Origin: Chloroflexia bacterium
GTDB taxonomy: Bacteria > Chloroflexota > Chloroflexia > Thermomicrobiales > JALYUS01
Length of the DNA stretch: 13,562 nucleotides
Reading direction: 5' to 3'
NCBI GenBank assembly: GCA_025924435.1
Contig: JAICIL010000096.1
Span: 1-13,562, forward strand
Each line of letters begins with the position of its first letter. Positions within the stretch are counted from its first letter, which is position 1. The notes beneath the pieces are model-generated. The model was not told the origin of the DNA. It saw only the letters and a program-made list of their open reading frames with translations, and did no database searches. This document shows, piece after piece, positions 13,455 to 13,562 of the stretch. The position numbers were made by a program, and so were the translations under genes.

Positions 13455-13562
13455 TTGAACCACAGAGACACAGAGGACACGGAGCAAGATAAAGAAGAGT
13501 AGGGGTTTGCTTGCTCTCCTACTCTTTCTCTCCTCTGTGACCTTTGTGTCTCTGTGGTTCAA
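13455..13562. repeat. Dispersed palindromic element, copy 2
   Basis: This 108-bp inverted repeat has ends TTGAACCAC and GTGGTTCAA, with the first 18 bases of each arm perfectly complementary, followed by mostly matched purine-rich sequence and a second matching block (AGAGTAGG) near the centre. It matches the element at 6358-6460 over the first 19 bases of the left arm and in overall plan. It lies 52 bases upstream of the M24 gene start. Its outer end coincides with the final base of the window. Confidence 0.9.

Noticed and set aside
13403..13480. Upstream in-frame start for the M24 gene.
   Set aside because: It begins in the repeat; the ATG at 13402 has a good ribosome binding site and the expected family length.
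11996..13492. A 498-codon + strand frame opposite the M24 gene.
   Set aside because: It is rich in Arg/His/Ala, has no motif and mirrors a conserved enzyme.
1..13562. CRISPR array, tRNA, rRNA, riboswitch, phage or integrase genes.
   Set aside because: No regularly spaced repeats, RNA-gene cores, aptamer-like leader or recombinase motifs were found on either strand by eye.

Overview
The window is GC-rich bacterial DNA, densely packed with genes. Several features fit a Chloroflexota-like or related Gram-positive-type lineage: the holB-ricT (PSP1) gene pair, menaquinone genes (menA, menG/ubiE) rather than an obvious ubiquinone set, GTG starts, and abundant dispersed palindromic repeats. This placement is inference from gene content only. 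No rRNA, tRNA, CRISPR array, transposase or phage gene was seen.

Layout. Positions 1-5609 read on the + strand: the 3' end of an unidentified gene, DNA polymerase III delta' (holB), and a PSP1/RicT-family protein, all joined by short overlaps. A long perfect hairpin (2916-2989) follows. After it come a PfkB-family sugar or nucleoside kinase (closest in feel to pseudouridine kinases) and two tandem paralogous four-helix membrane proteins of unknown function. From 5442 to the end everything reads on the - strand. In transcription order per block these are: (a) an 86-aa hypothetical protein, menG/ubiE and menA (7553 down to 5442), which would carry out two steps of menaquinone synthesis; (b) a TetR regulator, a 702-aa fusion of an alpha/beta hydrolase and a GT-B glycosyltransferase, and an Rv2258c-like SAM methyltransferase (11860 down to 7761); (c) an M24-family 'pita-bread' peptidase homologue with a degenerate metal site (13402 down to 12158), followed by what may be the 5' stub of a decayed PLP-enzyme gene.

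Three repeat families shape the region. One ~105-bp imperfect palindrome bounded by TTGAACCAC/GTGGTTCAA occurs twice (6358-6460 and 13455-13562). The first copy supplies the menG stop codon, and the second ends exactly at the last base of the window. A second palindrome at 2916-2989 overlaps the stop codon of the PSP1 gene. A third, repeat-like GC-rich segment appears to be read in frame as an N-terminal extension of MenG.

The most interesting unit is block (b). The regulator has a strong sigma70-type promoter whose spacing predicts a leaderless mRNA, with a 10-bp palindrome on the -35 box. It controls, by inference, a hydrolase-glycosyltransferase fusion and perhaps a methyltransferase. This would suit tailoring or inactivation of a small molecule, but the substrate cannot be read from the sequence. 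Several enzymes in the window have lost canonical catalytic or metal-binding residues (kinase GAGD to GAGA; M24 metal ligands), which is worth checking.
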